From Liolophura sinensis (lineage: Eukaryota; Mollusca; Polyplacophora; Chitonida; Chitonidae): a stretch of 64,000 nucleotides of DNA. This document shows, one piece after another, positions 23,505 to 51,960 of the stretch. The stretch lies in contig NC_088297.1 in the NCBI RefSeq assembly GCF_032854445.1, positions 25,119,127 through 25,183,126 on the forward strand, given 5' to 3'. The translations under genes and the position numbers were made by a program. The notes beneath the pieces were generated by a model, which saw nothing but the letters and a program-made list of their open reading frames with translations, ran no database searches and was not told the origin of the DNA. Every line of letters begins with the position of its first letter. Within the stretch, counting starts at the first letter, position 1.

Positions 23505-23641
23505 AGCCTATGCTGGCTTCCTCTAAAACCGTACCTGGGATGGTCTGCCTGCAACTTGTAGATGGTCTTAACGCTGCCTGCCGTCATGTAAGTGAAATAT
23601 TTTTGAGTACGGTGTAAAACACAAATCAAATAAACATATAA
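23505..23641 (+). mobile_element. SINE-1, plus orientation, truncated
   Basis: TAGCCTATGCTGGCTTCCTC, GATGGTCTGCCTGCAACTTG, TGCCTGCCGTCATGTAAGTG, AAATATTTTTGAGTACGGTG, AAACACAAATCAAATAAACA. Ends about 120 bp from the last RPN2 coding exon, within the proposed 3'-UTR intron. Confidence 0.75.
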
Positions 23642-23770
23642 ATATTTCACTTATTCTTCACATTAGAATTAAAGGAAGAGAAAAAAGAACAAAAAACACA
23701 CTTCTCCAATATTACTCCTTTCTTCAGACACATTTGAAACAAAATCTGTGGTAGACTTACCTGCGTGCAG

Positions 23771-42823
<19,053 letters not shown>

Positions 42824-43424
42824 CTCTCGCTTTCGCCGGTGCGACACGCTAACTATAAGGATTAGCTTCCGGTTGACCTTTAACTTCGTGGAACGAAGGT
42901 CAAGGTTGCCAACACGTGGTACTGGAGCACGGATAATGCGTACGTCAATAATGAATCTACTTTGCGATTGATTTATTGATTTTAGGAGTATTGGAACAGG
43001 AGGGCATCTTACGTAGGGTTTAGCAGGTGTTGCGTTTAACGATAACCATTCCTTACAATTTATGGGGGATACTGCACACTTTTCGCTGCACACCGAAAAG
43101 TATGCGTGTAAATTAAGTGTGAAAACTTTCACTTTCATCACCTCCCTCAAAGAGTCTTTGACACCATAAATTTAATTGATTGCTGTATAGTGTGGTCAGT
43201 AGAAATGCATTGTTCTTCTTGTGCAGAATATGCCATTGGTTTTATTATCAACTGAGAGACAAGATGAAGGACTGAAAGAACATCCGACAGAATATGGCTT
43301 GCACAGTCGCGTTCTTCCAAGGCAAAGTTTGAAGAGTGAGAAATTTGTCTGATGCCGTGCAGTTTTAAAGAATCAGTTCATATGCCAAGACCAGAGGGAA
43401 TATTTGTGAAGTATTATAACAGAC
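42824..43424. promoter_or_regulatory. Divergent RPN2 / mTERF-gene promoter region
   Basis: 600 bp between the two start codons, which point away from each other. The RPN2 side has the moderately CpG-containing CTCGCTTTCGCCGGTGCGAC next to its ATG. No TATA box stands out. An in-frame TGA at 43407-43409 lies 18 bp before the mTERF ATG. Confidence 0.5.
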
Positions 43425-44609
43425 ATGGCACTTCGAAGGAGAGACATTTTTAGAATAACCATGCCAACTGTCATCTGTCCAATGAAACCGAGTCAAAATA
43501 ATTTTGTTCCTTTTTCAAACAAAGTTTTGATTGGACATCCTTGGGTGTGGGTTGATTTTGGGGTGAGAGGATACAGAAAAGCTGCCACTTCGCCTACAGA
43601 ACATAGGAAGCGAGCCATCCTATTGGTGCAAATGTATCGGTGTCCATTTGAAGAAGCGAATGCATTCCTGGCCAAAAATCATTCAGTTGCCGCAATGCGG
43701 CAGTCGAAATTCAACAGCATGATAGAACTATTCAGCAAGAACAATATAACCTTGAAGGAAATTTACAGATACCCAGGTGTTTTCAGAAGAAACTATGACA
43801 CTATCAGTAGCCGCTTTGAACAACTACAGAAGATGGGAGTTTACAACATCAAGCTGGCATACGTGAATGCTTCTAAAACTGTTTTCGAAAGGAGGCTTGC
43901 CTTGCAACACAGAGAAAAACTAGCACGAGATGTTTACCAGGATGTCCCCACGATGTTGATGGCTTGTCTTGGTATCTCACGACAGGAAGTGACAGCTCTC
44001 ATTGAGAGGAACGCCGTCCTGAAAGAGTCAAAACTGTCAACACTGAAAATGAAATTAGAGCTGCTTGTTGCTCAAGGGGTCACGATGAATGCAATTTTGG
44101 AGAAAACCTGGATTCTGACATTGCCCATTGAGCAGCTGGAATCTCGTGCTAGGATGCTGCGAAGAAATAGCATCACATTTAAAAAATGTTCAGCTAAAAC
44201 TTTTTTTAACTTGTTGAAATGCCCTAATGATTCTTTGGAACAAACTGTGGAAAATGTGAAATCTGAACTTCAGGTTTTGGGATCTTGTGATACCAAGGAA
44301 GAATTCTTGTGCAAGTCTCTTCACTGTGACATCACTCATATTGATATTTTAAAAAGATCTTACTCCAGAATTCTGAATGTGAGGGCAACCAAACTCCACG
44401 CGACCTTGACATTTCTGGAAAGCTGTTCTGTATCGCGTGAGGATATTATTCAACATGGAAGACTGTTCTCTTTCAGTACTGAGACAATCGAGAACAGGCA
44501 TAGGGAACTGACAGAACTTGGATGTCATAAAGTGACAGCCAAACTCTTGGCTCTCGATGGCAGAGATTATAGGAAACTTGTTGACAGGTTAAAAAGTCAG
44601 ATTATATAA
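43425..44609 (+). CDS. Mitochondrial transcription termination factor family protein (mTERF domain, MTERF1/2-like)
   Basis: Intronless frame of 394 residues. mTERF proteins are nuclear-encoded, act in mitochondria, and bind DNA or RNA through stacked three-helix repeats that affect transcription or ribosome assembly. Seen: a basic, Arg-rich N-terminus (MALRRRDIFRITMP) consistent with a targeting sequence, though atypically short. Then come repeated helical units of the family pattern, with a hydrophobic/Pro-bearing helix followed by an L-x3-Lx2-G segment: IYRYPGVFRRNYDTISSRFE, NAILEKTWILTLPIEQLESR, and at the end IIQHGRLFSFSTETIENRHR followed by ELTELGCHKV. The last unit resembles the C-terminal end of vertebrate MTERF1 as I remember it. 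The start is supported by the upstream in-frame stop; the end is TAA at 44607. Which family member this is cannot be settled here. Confidence 0.8.
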   Translation: MALRRRDIFRITMPTVICPMKPSQNNFVPFSNKVLIGHPWVWVDFGVRGYRKAATSPTEHRKRAILLVQMYRCPFEEANAFLAKNHSVAAMRQSKFNSMIELFSKNNITLKEIYRYPGVFRRNYDTISSRFEQLQKMGVYNIKLAYVNASKTVFERRLALQHREKLARDVYQDVPTMLMACLGISRQEVTALIERNAVLKESKLSTLKMKLELLVAQGVTMNAILEKTWILTLPIEQLESRARMLRRNSITFKKCSAKTFFNLLKCPNDSLEQTVENVKSELQVLGSCDTKEEFLCKSLHCDITHIDILKRSYSRILNVRATKLHATLTFLESCSVSREDIIQHGRLFSFSTETIENRHRELTELGCHKVTAKLLALDGRDYRKLVDRLKSQII

Positions 44610-44754
44610 GTTATACATGAATGTACAAAAGTTGTTTTTCTGTTACTTTATAAAATATACTGCTTTCTTAGCTCTCTTGTACGAAGTACAGGCATACTTT
44701 ATGTTGTACCCTGGCCTGAGTGTCGGCGTCCAATTACTGAGAAAGCTATGTTCA

Positions 44755-44977
44755 ACAAAATGTTGGAGGTAGTATCTCAAAAAGCACTGCATTTATTGAG
44801 CTCATTGTTTGCACACATGTGGAGCAAAATAACAAAAAGGGGAAATTCCATTGTTGACATGGTGTGCGCATATTAAGTACCATAAATTACCAAATTCCTG
44901 ACTTAGTGTTTTGTGTGTTAGAATCAAAGTTAAACAAAATGTTAGGGGTGGTGTCTCAAAAAATACAGCATGCATTG
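44755..44977. repeat. Two diverged copies of a ~180-bp unit related to the 123-bp array
   Basis: CAAAATGTTGGAGGTAGTAT near 44757 and CAAAATGTTAGGGGTGGTGT near 44936 start two similar stretches (each then CTCAAAAA...GCATT...ATTGA). Between them GGTGTGCGCATATTAAGTAC and CATAAATTACCAAATTC match GAGCATATTAATTACCATAA of the 123-bp repeat. The second copy is interrupted by the SINE at 44978. Confidence 0.6.
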
Positions 44978-45223
44978 ATCTGATTTATTTATTTATTTGA
45001 TTAGTGTTTTACACCGTACTCAAGAATATTTCACTTATACGACAAAGGGCAGCATTATGGGGAAACCCACGGCCATCTGCAGGTTGCTGGCAGACCTTCC
45101 CATGTACGGCTGGAGAGGAAGCCAGCATAAGCTGGACTTGAACTCACAGCGACCGCATTGGTGAGAAACTCCTGGGTCATTACGCTGGGCTAGCGCTCTA
45201 ACCAACTGAGCCACGGAGGCCCC
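44978..45223 (-). mobile_element. SINE-1, full length (reference copy in this window)
   Basis: On the minus strand: head GGGGCCTCCGTGGCTCAGTT (A-box TGGCTCAGTTGG), then GTTAGAGCGCTAGCCCAGCG, GTCGCTGTGAGTTCAAGTCC (B-box), TGGCTTCCTCTCCAGCCGTA, CAACCTGCAGATGGCCGTGG, CATAATGCTGCC, GTATAAGTGAAATATTCTTG, AGTACGGTGTAAAACACTAA and an (AAAT)n tail. It has the structure of a tRNA-derived SINE with internal RNA polymerase III promoter boxes. Confidence 0.9.
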
Positions 45224-45247
45224 ATTTCAATTTTATGACAGCAGCCC

Positions 45248-46132
45248 CGTATTGATCTGAAGTGTTACATGCATATAAAGCACAATGACACAAGGGAGAT
45301 GTTCCATCGCTGATGCTGTGTGAGCATATTAATTACCATAAATTACCAAGTTCATAATTTCAGTACTTCATGTATTGAGCTGAAGTTTTACATACATATA
45401 AAGCACAATGCCACAAGGGAGATGTTCCATCGCTGATGCTGTGTGAGCATATTAATTACCATAAATTACCAAGTTCATAATTTCAGTACTTCATGTATTG
45501 AGCTGAAGTTTTACATACATATAAAGCACAATGCCACAAGGGAGATGTTCCATCGCTGATGCTGTGTGAGCATATTAATTACCATAAATTACCAAGTTCA
45601 TATTTTCAGTACTTCATGTATTGAGCTGAAGTGTTACATACATATAAAGCACAATGCCACAAGGGAGATGTTCCATCGCTGATGCTGTGTGAGCATATTA
45701 ATTACCATAAATTACCAAGTTCATAATTTCAGTACTTCATGTATTGAGCTGAAGTGTTACATACATATAAAGCACAATGCCACAAGGGAGATGTTCCATC
45801 GCTGATGCTGTGTGAGCATATTAATTACCATAAATTACCAAGTTCATAATTTCAGTACTTCATGTATTGAGCTGAAGTGTTACATACATATAAAGCACAA
45901 TGCCACAAGGGAGATGTTCCATCGCTGATGCTGTGTGAGCATATTAATTACCATAAATTACCAAGTTCATAATTTCAGTACTTCATGTATTGAGCTGAAG
46001 TTTTACATACATATAAAGCACAATGCCACAAGGGAGATGTTCCATTGCTGATGCTGTGTGAGCATATTAATTACCATAAATTACCAAGTTCATAATTTCG
46101 GTACTCTATGTATTGAGCTGAAGTTTTACATT
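45248..46132. repeat. 123-bp tandem repeat, about 7 copies
   Basis: CAAGGGAGATGTTCCATCGC recurs with exact 123-bp spacing (45291, 45414, ...). Units also have TGATGCTGTGTGAGCATATT, AATTACCATAAATTACCAAG and CATGTATTGAGCTGAAGT. Copies are nearly identical, so expansion was recent; only the edge units are diverged. Confidence 0.95.
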
Positions 46133-46139
46133 CTCCTAC

Positions 46140-46597
46140 AGGCTCCTTGCTACCAAATCTGTGTTATGTCTAGTAGCCTTGCTACCAAATCTAAGTTATG
46201 ACTGGTAGCCTTGACACCAAATCTAAGTTATGACTGGTAGCCTTGCTACCAAATCTAAGTTATGACTGGTAGCCTTGACACCAAATCTAAGTTATGACTG
46301 GTAGCCTTGACACCAAATCTAAGTTATGACTGGTAGCCTTGCTATCAAATCTGAGGTATGACTGGTAGCCTTGACACCAAATCTAAGTTATGACTGGTAG
46401 CCTTGACACCAAATCTAAGATATGACTGGTAGCCTTGACACCAAATCTAAGTTATGACTGGTAGCCTTGACACCAAATCTAAGTTATGTCTAGTAGCCTT
46501 GCTACCAAATCTAAGTTATGACTGGTAGCCTTGACACCAAATCTAAGTTATGACTGGTAGCCTTGACACCAAATCTAAGGTATGTCTAGTAGGCTTA
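46140..46597. repeat. 32-bp tandem repeat, about 14 copies
   Basis: Unit GACTGGTAGCCTTGACACCA + AATCTAAGTTAT, with CTACC replacing ACACC and TCTAGT replacing ACTGGT in some. It follows the 123-bp array directly, with a fragment of that array's last unit between. Confidence 0.93.
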
Positions 46598-46730
46598 AGT
46601 TGTATGACTATTTGACCAAATGTCAGGGTTTAATTTTGGTGGCAGCCAGCTTTGTTTGATTTGAGTATGAAGAGAAACGTGCTACTAGCAATAGATCAAT
46701 TTTATTATAATATTTCTGATTGTCAGATAG

Positions 46731-46786
46731 CCTGGGGTTATGCAGGAAGTCTGGGGTTATGCAGGAAGTCTGGGGTTATGCAGTAA
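46731..46786. repeat. 19-bp tandem repeat, three copies
   Basis: CTGGGGTTATGCAGGAAGT three times; the last ends GCAGTAAC. Confidence 0.9.
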
Positions 46787-46896
46787 CTCAGTGAATAGCG
46801 AAAATGATCTTCAGATTGGTATACACAATTTGGAACTGTCTGTAACTCAAGTTCAAACCGGAAGATTGTTTAATGTAATCATGTATGTGGGAGGTC

Positions 46897-49211
46897 AGAC
46901 TCATGGGTAGTGGGCATCTGTTCAGGTACCACGGGTAGGGGGCATCTGTTCAGGTAGCATGGGTGGGGGGCATCTGTTCAGGTACCATGGGTGGAGGACA
47001 TCTGTTCAGGTACCATGGGTGGAGAACATCTGTTCAGGTACCATGGGTGGAGGACATCTGTTCAGGTACTATGGGTAGGAGGCATCTGTTCAGGTACCAT
47101 GGGTTGGGGGGCATCTGTTCAGGTACTATGGATGGAGGACATCTGTTCAGGTACCATGGGTTGGGGGGGCATCTGTTCAGGTACCATGGGTGGAGGACAT
47201 CTGTTCAGGTACTATGAGAGGAGGGCATCTGTTCAGGTACCATGGGTGGAGAGCATCTGTTCAGGTACCATGGATGGAGGACATCTGTTCAGGTACCATG
47301 GGTGGAGAGCATCTGTTCAGGTACCATGGATGGAGGGCATCTGTTCAGGTACCATGGGTGGAGGACATCTGTTCAGGTACCATGGGTTGGGGGGCATCTG
47401 TTCAGGTACCATGGATGGAGGACATCTGTTCAGGTACCATGGGTTGGGGGGCATCTGTTCAAGTAGCATGGATGGAGGACATCTGTTCAGGTACCATGGG
47501 TGGAGGACATCTGTTCAGGTACCATGGGTAGGAGGCATCTGTTCAGGTACCATGGGTTAGGGGGCATCTGTTCAGGTACCATGGATGGAGGACATCTGTT
47601 CAGGTACCATGGGAGGAGGGCATCTGTTCAGGTACCATGGGTGGAGAGCATCTGTTCAGGTACCATGGGTGGAGGACATCTGTTCAGGTACCATAAGAAG
47701 GAGGCATCTGTTCAGGTACCATGGGTTGGGGGGCATCTGTTCAGGTACCATGGGTGGAGGACATCTGTTCAGGTACCATGGGTTGGGGGGCATCAGTTCA
47801 GGTACCATGGGTGGAGGACATCTGTTCAGGTACCATGGGTGGAGGACATCTGTTCAGGTACCATGGGTGGAGAGCATCTGTTCAGGTACCATGGATGGAG
47901 GACATCTGTTCAGGTACCATGGGTGGAGGACATCTGTTCAGGTACCATGGGTGGAAGACATCTGTTCAGGTACCATGGGTGGAGGACATATGTTCAGGTA
48001 CCATAAGAAGGAGGCATCTGTTCAGGTACCATGGATGAAGGACATCTGTTCAGGTACCATGGATGGAAAACATCTGTTCAGGTAGCATGGGTTGGGAGGC
48101 ATCTGTTCAGGTATCATGGATGGAGAACATCCGTTCAGGTACCATTGGAAGGAGGCATCTGTTCAGGTACCATGGATGGAGAACATCTGTTCAGGTAGCA
48201 TGGGTTGGGAGGCATCTGTTCAGGTATCATGGATGGAGAACATTCGTTCAGGTACCATTGGAAGGAGGCATCTGTTCAGGTACCAAGGATGGAGAACATC
48301 TGTTCAGGTACCATGGATGGAGGACATCTGTTCAGGTACCATGGGTGGAGGACATCTGTTCAGGTACCATGGATGGAGGGCATCTGTTCAGGTACCATGG
48401 GTGGAGGACATATGTTCAGGTACCATAAGAAGTAGGCATCTGTTCAGGTACCATGGGAGGAGGGCATCTGTTCAGGTACCATGGATGGAGAGCATCTGTT
48501 CAGGTACCATGGATGAAGGACATCTGTTCAGGTACCATGGATGGAGAACATCTGTTCAGGTAGCATGGGTTGGGAGGCATCTGTTCAGGTATCATGGATG
48601 GAAACATCCGTTCAGGTACCATGGATGAAGGACATCTGTTCAGGTACCATGGATGGAGAACATCTGTTCAGGTAGCATGGGTTGGGAGGCATCTGTTCAG
48701 GTATCATGGATGGAGAACATCCGTTCAGGTACCATTGGAAGGAGGCATCTGTTCAGGTACCATGGATGGAGAACATCTGTTCAGGTACCATGGATGGAGG
48801 ACATCTGTTCAGGTACCATGGGTGGAGGACATCTGTTCAGGTACCATGGATGGAGGACATCTGTTCAGGTACCATGGGAGGAGGGCATCTGTTCAGGTAC
48901 CATGGGTGGAGAGCATCTGTTCAGGTACCATGGGTGGAGGACATCTGTTCAGGTACCATAAGAAGGAGGCATCTGTTCAGGTACCATGGGTTGGGGGGCA
49001 TCTGTTCAGGTACCATGGGTGGAGGACATCTGTTCAGGTACCATGGGTTGGGGGGCATCAGTTCAGGTACCATGGGTGGAGGACATCTGTTCAGGTACCA
49101 TGGGTGGAGGACATCTGTTCAGGTAGCATGGGTTGGGAGGCATCTGTTCAGTTACCATGGGAAGGAGGCATCTGTTCAGGTACCATGGGAAGGAGGCATC
49201 TGTTCAGGTAC
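46897..49211. repeat. 28-bp minisatellite, about 82 copies, with higher-order duplication
   Basis: Unit GGACATCTGTTCAGGTACCA + TGGGTGGA, variable only in the last 8-10 bases (GGTGGAGGA, GATGGAGAA, GGTTGGGGGG, AAGAAGGAG). Contains a KpnI-type GGTACC in most units. All three plus frames stay open for 60-220 codons (SGTMGGGHLFRYHGWRTSVQ-like), an artefact. A block with two rare variants (ATAAGAAGGAGG and CATCAGTTC) occurs at 47690-47800 and again, offset by 1265 bp, at 48955-49065. Confidence 0.94.
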
Positions 49212-50570
49212 CAGACCAACCGTTTAACATAAACTGGATCCTCGTACATCATCATCTGGCTCCCAGTCACAGTGAGCTCAAGTTCAAATTATTGTCCACC
49301 TTGTTTCTATTTGTAAAACTGCAACCGCTTGGGTAGTGTAATGGTTAGGGTATCTGCCTTCAAAAAGAAAACAAAAAACAAACAAGCACATTTGTAATGA
49401 TAATGTTTTCTACCACACTACAGAACCTGTACCTACAGGAGCTCTCAGTAACATTGGTCTCTCAACACACGCATCTATGAGCAGAAAGCCCCCGTGCATG
49501 GAACTGTGTCTAAGTCACTTGAAGCATGGTTTACAGATATACAGATGGAACAGGGCAGATCTCAGGGAAGCAACAGCACCTGACCAGTTTGCCCGCCCCT
49601 AAATGTACTGTTAAATATTCAACTCTTTCTACTTCTAAAGCACTTTATTCAATGGAATTTATTCAGAGAATTATGATGAAAATGATGCTGAAAATGATTT
49701 GTCACTAAAGATGCAAGCTTCATAAAACACTGCACATTATTTCTCTACACCTGATAGTTCTTTCTTAATCTTGCAACATAAGGGCTGCAGAGGCTGTTTA
49801 AAAGGTTGAAGAGTTCGGGTAAATCTGGAGCCAAGGTGATAAGTGTTGGATTTGAACACAACCCCAACGGTCAAAATATTGTTCTTGTTAAGACGTTTGG
49901 TCAGTGAGGCTGGCTGTCAATTGATTTCGTATGTAAATCTGTACTCGCAATTTTTTCACTTACGTAAGGGGATTATGGGTGGAGGTACGCTAAATGACCT
50001 CAAGTTTTGCACCTGAGTTACTGTTGTTTACTTTCACACGATCCGAGTTGGTGGCAAGAGGACAGAAGAGAGCGATTAGTGTTAGTCACTTCACACCGCT
50101 ATCAGGTGAACGGTTATCTGCTTAGAGCCCTCATTATGCAACGAATATATGTACTAATGCATTTTACCAATTTATTGTGTCCGTCTACACGCACATTGTG
50201 TTTCTTTACACTCGGAACCGTTTCATTGCAGGAGTTTCTTTTCCCACCCTTGCATATCGAGAACCTCCATTAAACACAGAAAACGAACTCCACGCGAGGT
50301 TTCCGAAAACTACCACGATTTACTTTACCTCAGTAGCACTCTGCTAGTCCAGCATGTGCCATGATTTCGTGTATATAGTTGTGCCCAAACGTGATTTACG
50401 TGTTGACAGCGCCAGATCAGATTATTGTTCTGCCTTTTGCCTGCAAAAACCGCATGGCCGATGGGCTGACACGTGGAAATTTCGAGTCCTTTGATTGTAA
50501 GTTGCTTGTATCTAAATATAGATAAAACCAATCAGTATGACTAAAATTTTCTGCGGGGACTCGAAGTATT
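49212..50570. other. Unique intergenic DNA
   Basis: No convincing exon on either strand. Short open frames (for example 50007-50273 plus) have no recognisable homology. The only distinct item is the tRNA-like piece at 49328-49364. Confidence 0.4.
49328..49364 (+). other. tRNA-like 5' half
   Basis: GCTTGGGTAGTGTAATGGTT + AGGGTATCTGCCTTCAA resembles the acceptor/D-arm region of a tRNA with an A-box (TAGTGTAATGG). It is followed by an A-rich stretch with no anticodon or T arm, so it is a truncated tRNA or SINE remnant and not a functional tRNA gene. Confidence 0.45.
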
Positions 50571-50945
50571 AATGTTTACGAAATATGGGCGGAAGTTGAC
50601 AGTCGTTCGAATTACGCCAGAATGAACATGAAATGTTCAGCTGCAGAGGTGCAAACGCACGTGTGTGGGTGTCGTTTTGATCGGAATTTGATATCTTTAT
50701 TTCGCCTGCTGATAGGCCTAGTTTGCAAGTATGGATTCGCGGTGTGCTAAATTCTGCTACAGCTTTGTCTGCAGCTTAAAAACGGATATTTGACATGACA
50801 CTCGACAAGCTTAATGTGACGTGGGAAATAAACGGAACACACGCACAACTTGTGGTGGCGAGAGTAGTTGGGAATGTACGTTTGGTTCCGTTTTGGGGAG
50901 GCGGTTTTTGTGGTTTTGGGGAGGTGTTTTTTTTGTGATGTGGTG

Positions 50946-51435
50946 GTGACGTCACACCCTTCCACACTTCGCTGGGGCAGTTGGGTTGGTTTTTTCCACG
51001 CCGCGGGGCCTATGTGTATAGACTAGCGTGTAGTAGACTAGCGTATAGTATAACAGTATATGAAAAAAAGTATAAAAAAACTTCTTTACTGGATCATATG
51101 CAATAAGACATGCTGCATTTCATTGCTGAAAATTACTATTCACAGCTGAGCTGTTTACTGTTATGTAAGCACTTGTGACAAATGTGTTTTCCATCACCTG
51201 TAGATGGTGTGTCGCAGCTCGAAAAGAGCTCCCTGGCGCCAAAACGGACCAATGGGTGAGCCGGATTTGCCCCAAAACTACCCAATGGGGGGCCCGCAAA
51301 ACGGACCTATCCGTGGAGAGACGGGGAAAAATGAACCCAGCCCAAAGGGCTGGTAGGTGTGACGTCACCCCTTCGATGGGGAGTTTGGTGGGTTTTTTCC
51401 ACGACGCGGGGCATATGTGTGTATACTAGCATTAA
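50946..51435. promoter_or_regulatory. Duplicated GC-rich element with CRE palindromes
   Basis: Two ~80-bp similar segments, 50946-51030 and 51359-51430. Each has TGACGTCA (50947-50954 and 51360-51367), then CCCTTC, a GGGT...GGTTTTTTCCACG block and GCGGGGC, then ATGTGTGTATA or ATGTGTATA and ACTAGC. TGACGTCA is the cyclic-AMP response element core. The region between is CpG-containing (GGCCCGCAAAACGGACC). It may be a promoter of an unseen gene or a low-copy repeat. Confidence 0.4.
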
Positions 51436-51504
51436 GTATTGACGCGCCGGCTGGCTGGCTGGTAACAATGTATACAATGTATACAAGGCGCAGCCGATCA
51501 AAAA

Positions 51505-51530
51505 CCACGTGTCCAAACAAAAAACCACGT
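51505..51530. promoter_or_regulatory. Paired E-box palindromes
   Basis: AAAACCACGTGTC occurs twice 20 bp apart, each with CACGTG (51505-51510 and 51525-51530), the E-box core bound by bHLH-zip factors. No downstream gene is visible before the satellite begins. Confidence 0.35.
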
Positions 51531-51960
51531 GTCAAAACAAAGCACAGCTGACAACATTGTTGGCCTGACTGCGGATCGGCTGGCGGGTAGGATCGCTCAG
51601 TGTGTCTTTGCAACACTGTTCGCCCAGGGAGGCTCACTGCTGCAGGCAGAGGGTCGGTGTTATGAACCGTAGAGCCTGTCGGTGGGATTTTTTTTTTTTT
51701 GGTGGGGGTGATCTGCCTGTCTGTCTACCTGCTGGTTGTGGTAGGGATGGATGGATCGACACCACACCCAAACATGCACGTACACTGGAGACTCTACTAT
51801 ACTCTACTCTACTATATACTATATACAGGCGGTGTAGTGGAATAGAGTACAGTAGAGTATAGGGGAAAAAAAAAGAGAAAAAACTTGCATCAGAAAATCT
51901 CGAAGCTTATAAACTTGGAGGAGATCAATGTAATGGTATTTCGCACATATTTTCAGCATC

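Noticed and set aside
44978-45223. A functional tRNA gene at the SINE-1 head
   Set aside because: A- and B-box-like motifs are present, but the anticodon arm and acceptor stem do not fold as a tRNA, and the unit continues into a SINE body with an AT-rich tail.
46963-49232. Glycine/histidine-rich repeat proteins of up to 220 residues
   Set aside because: Frames of the 28-bp minisatellite; they shift with every unit and carry no non-repetitive sequence.
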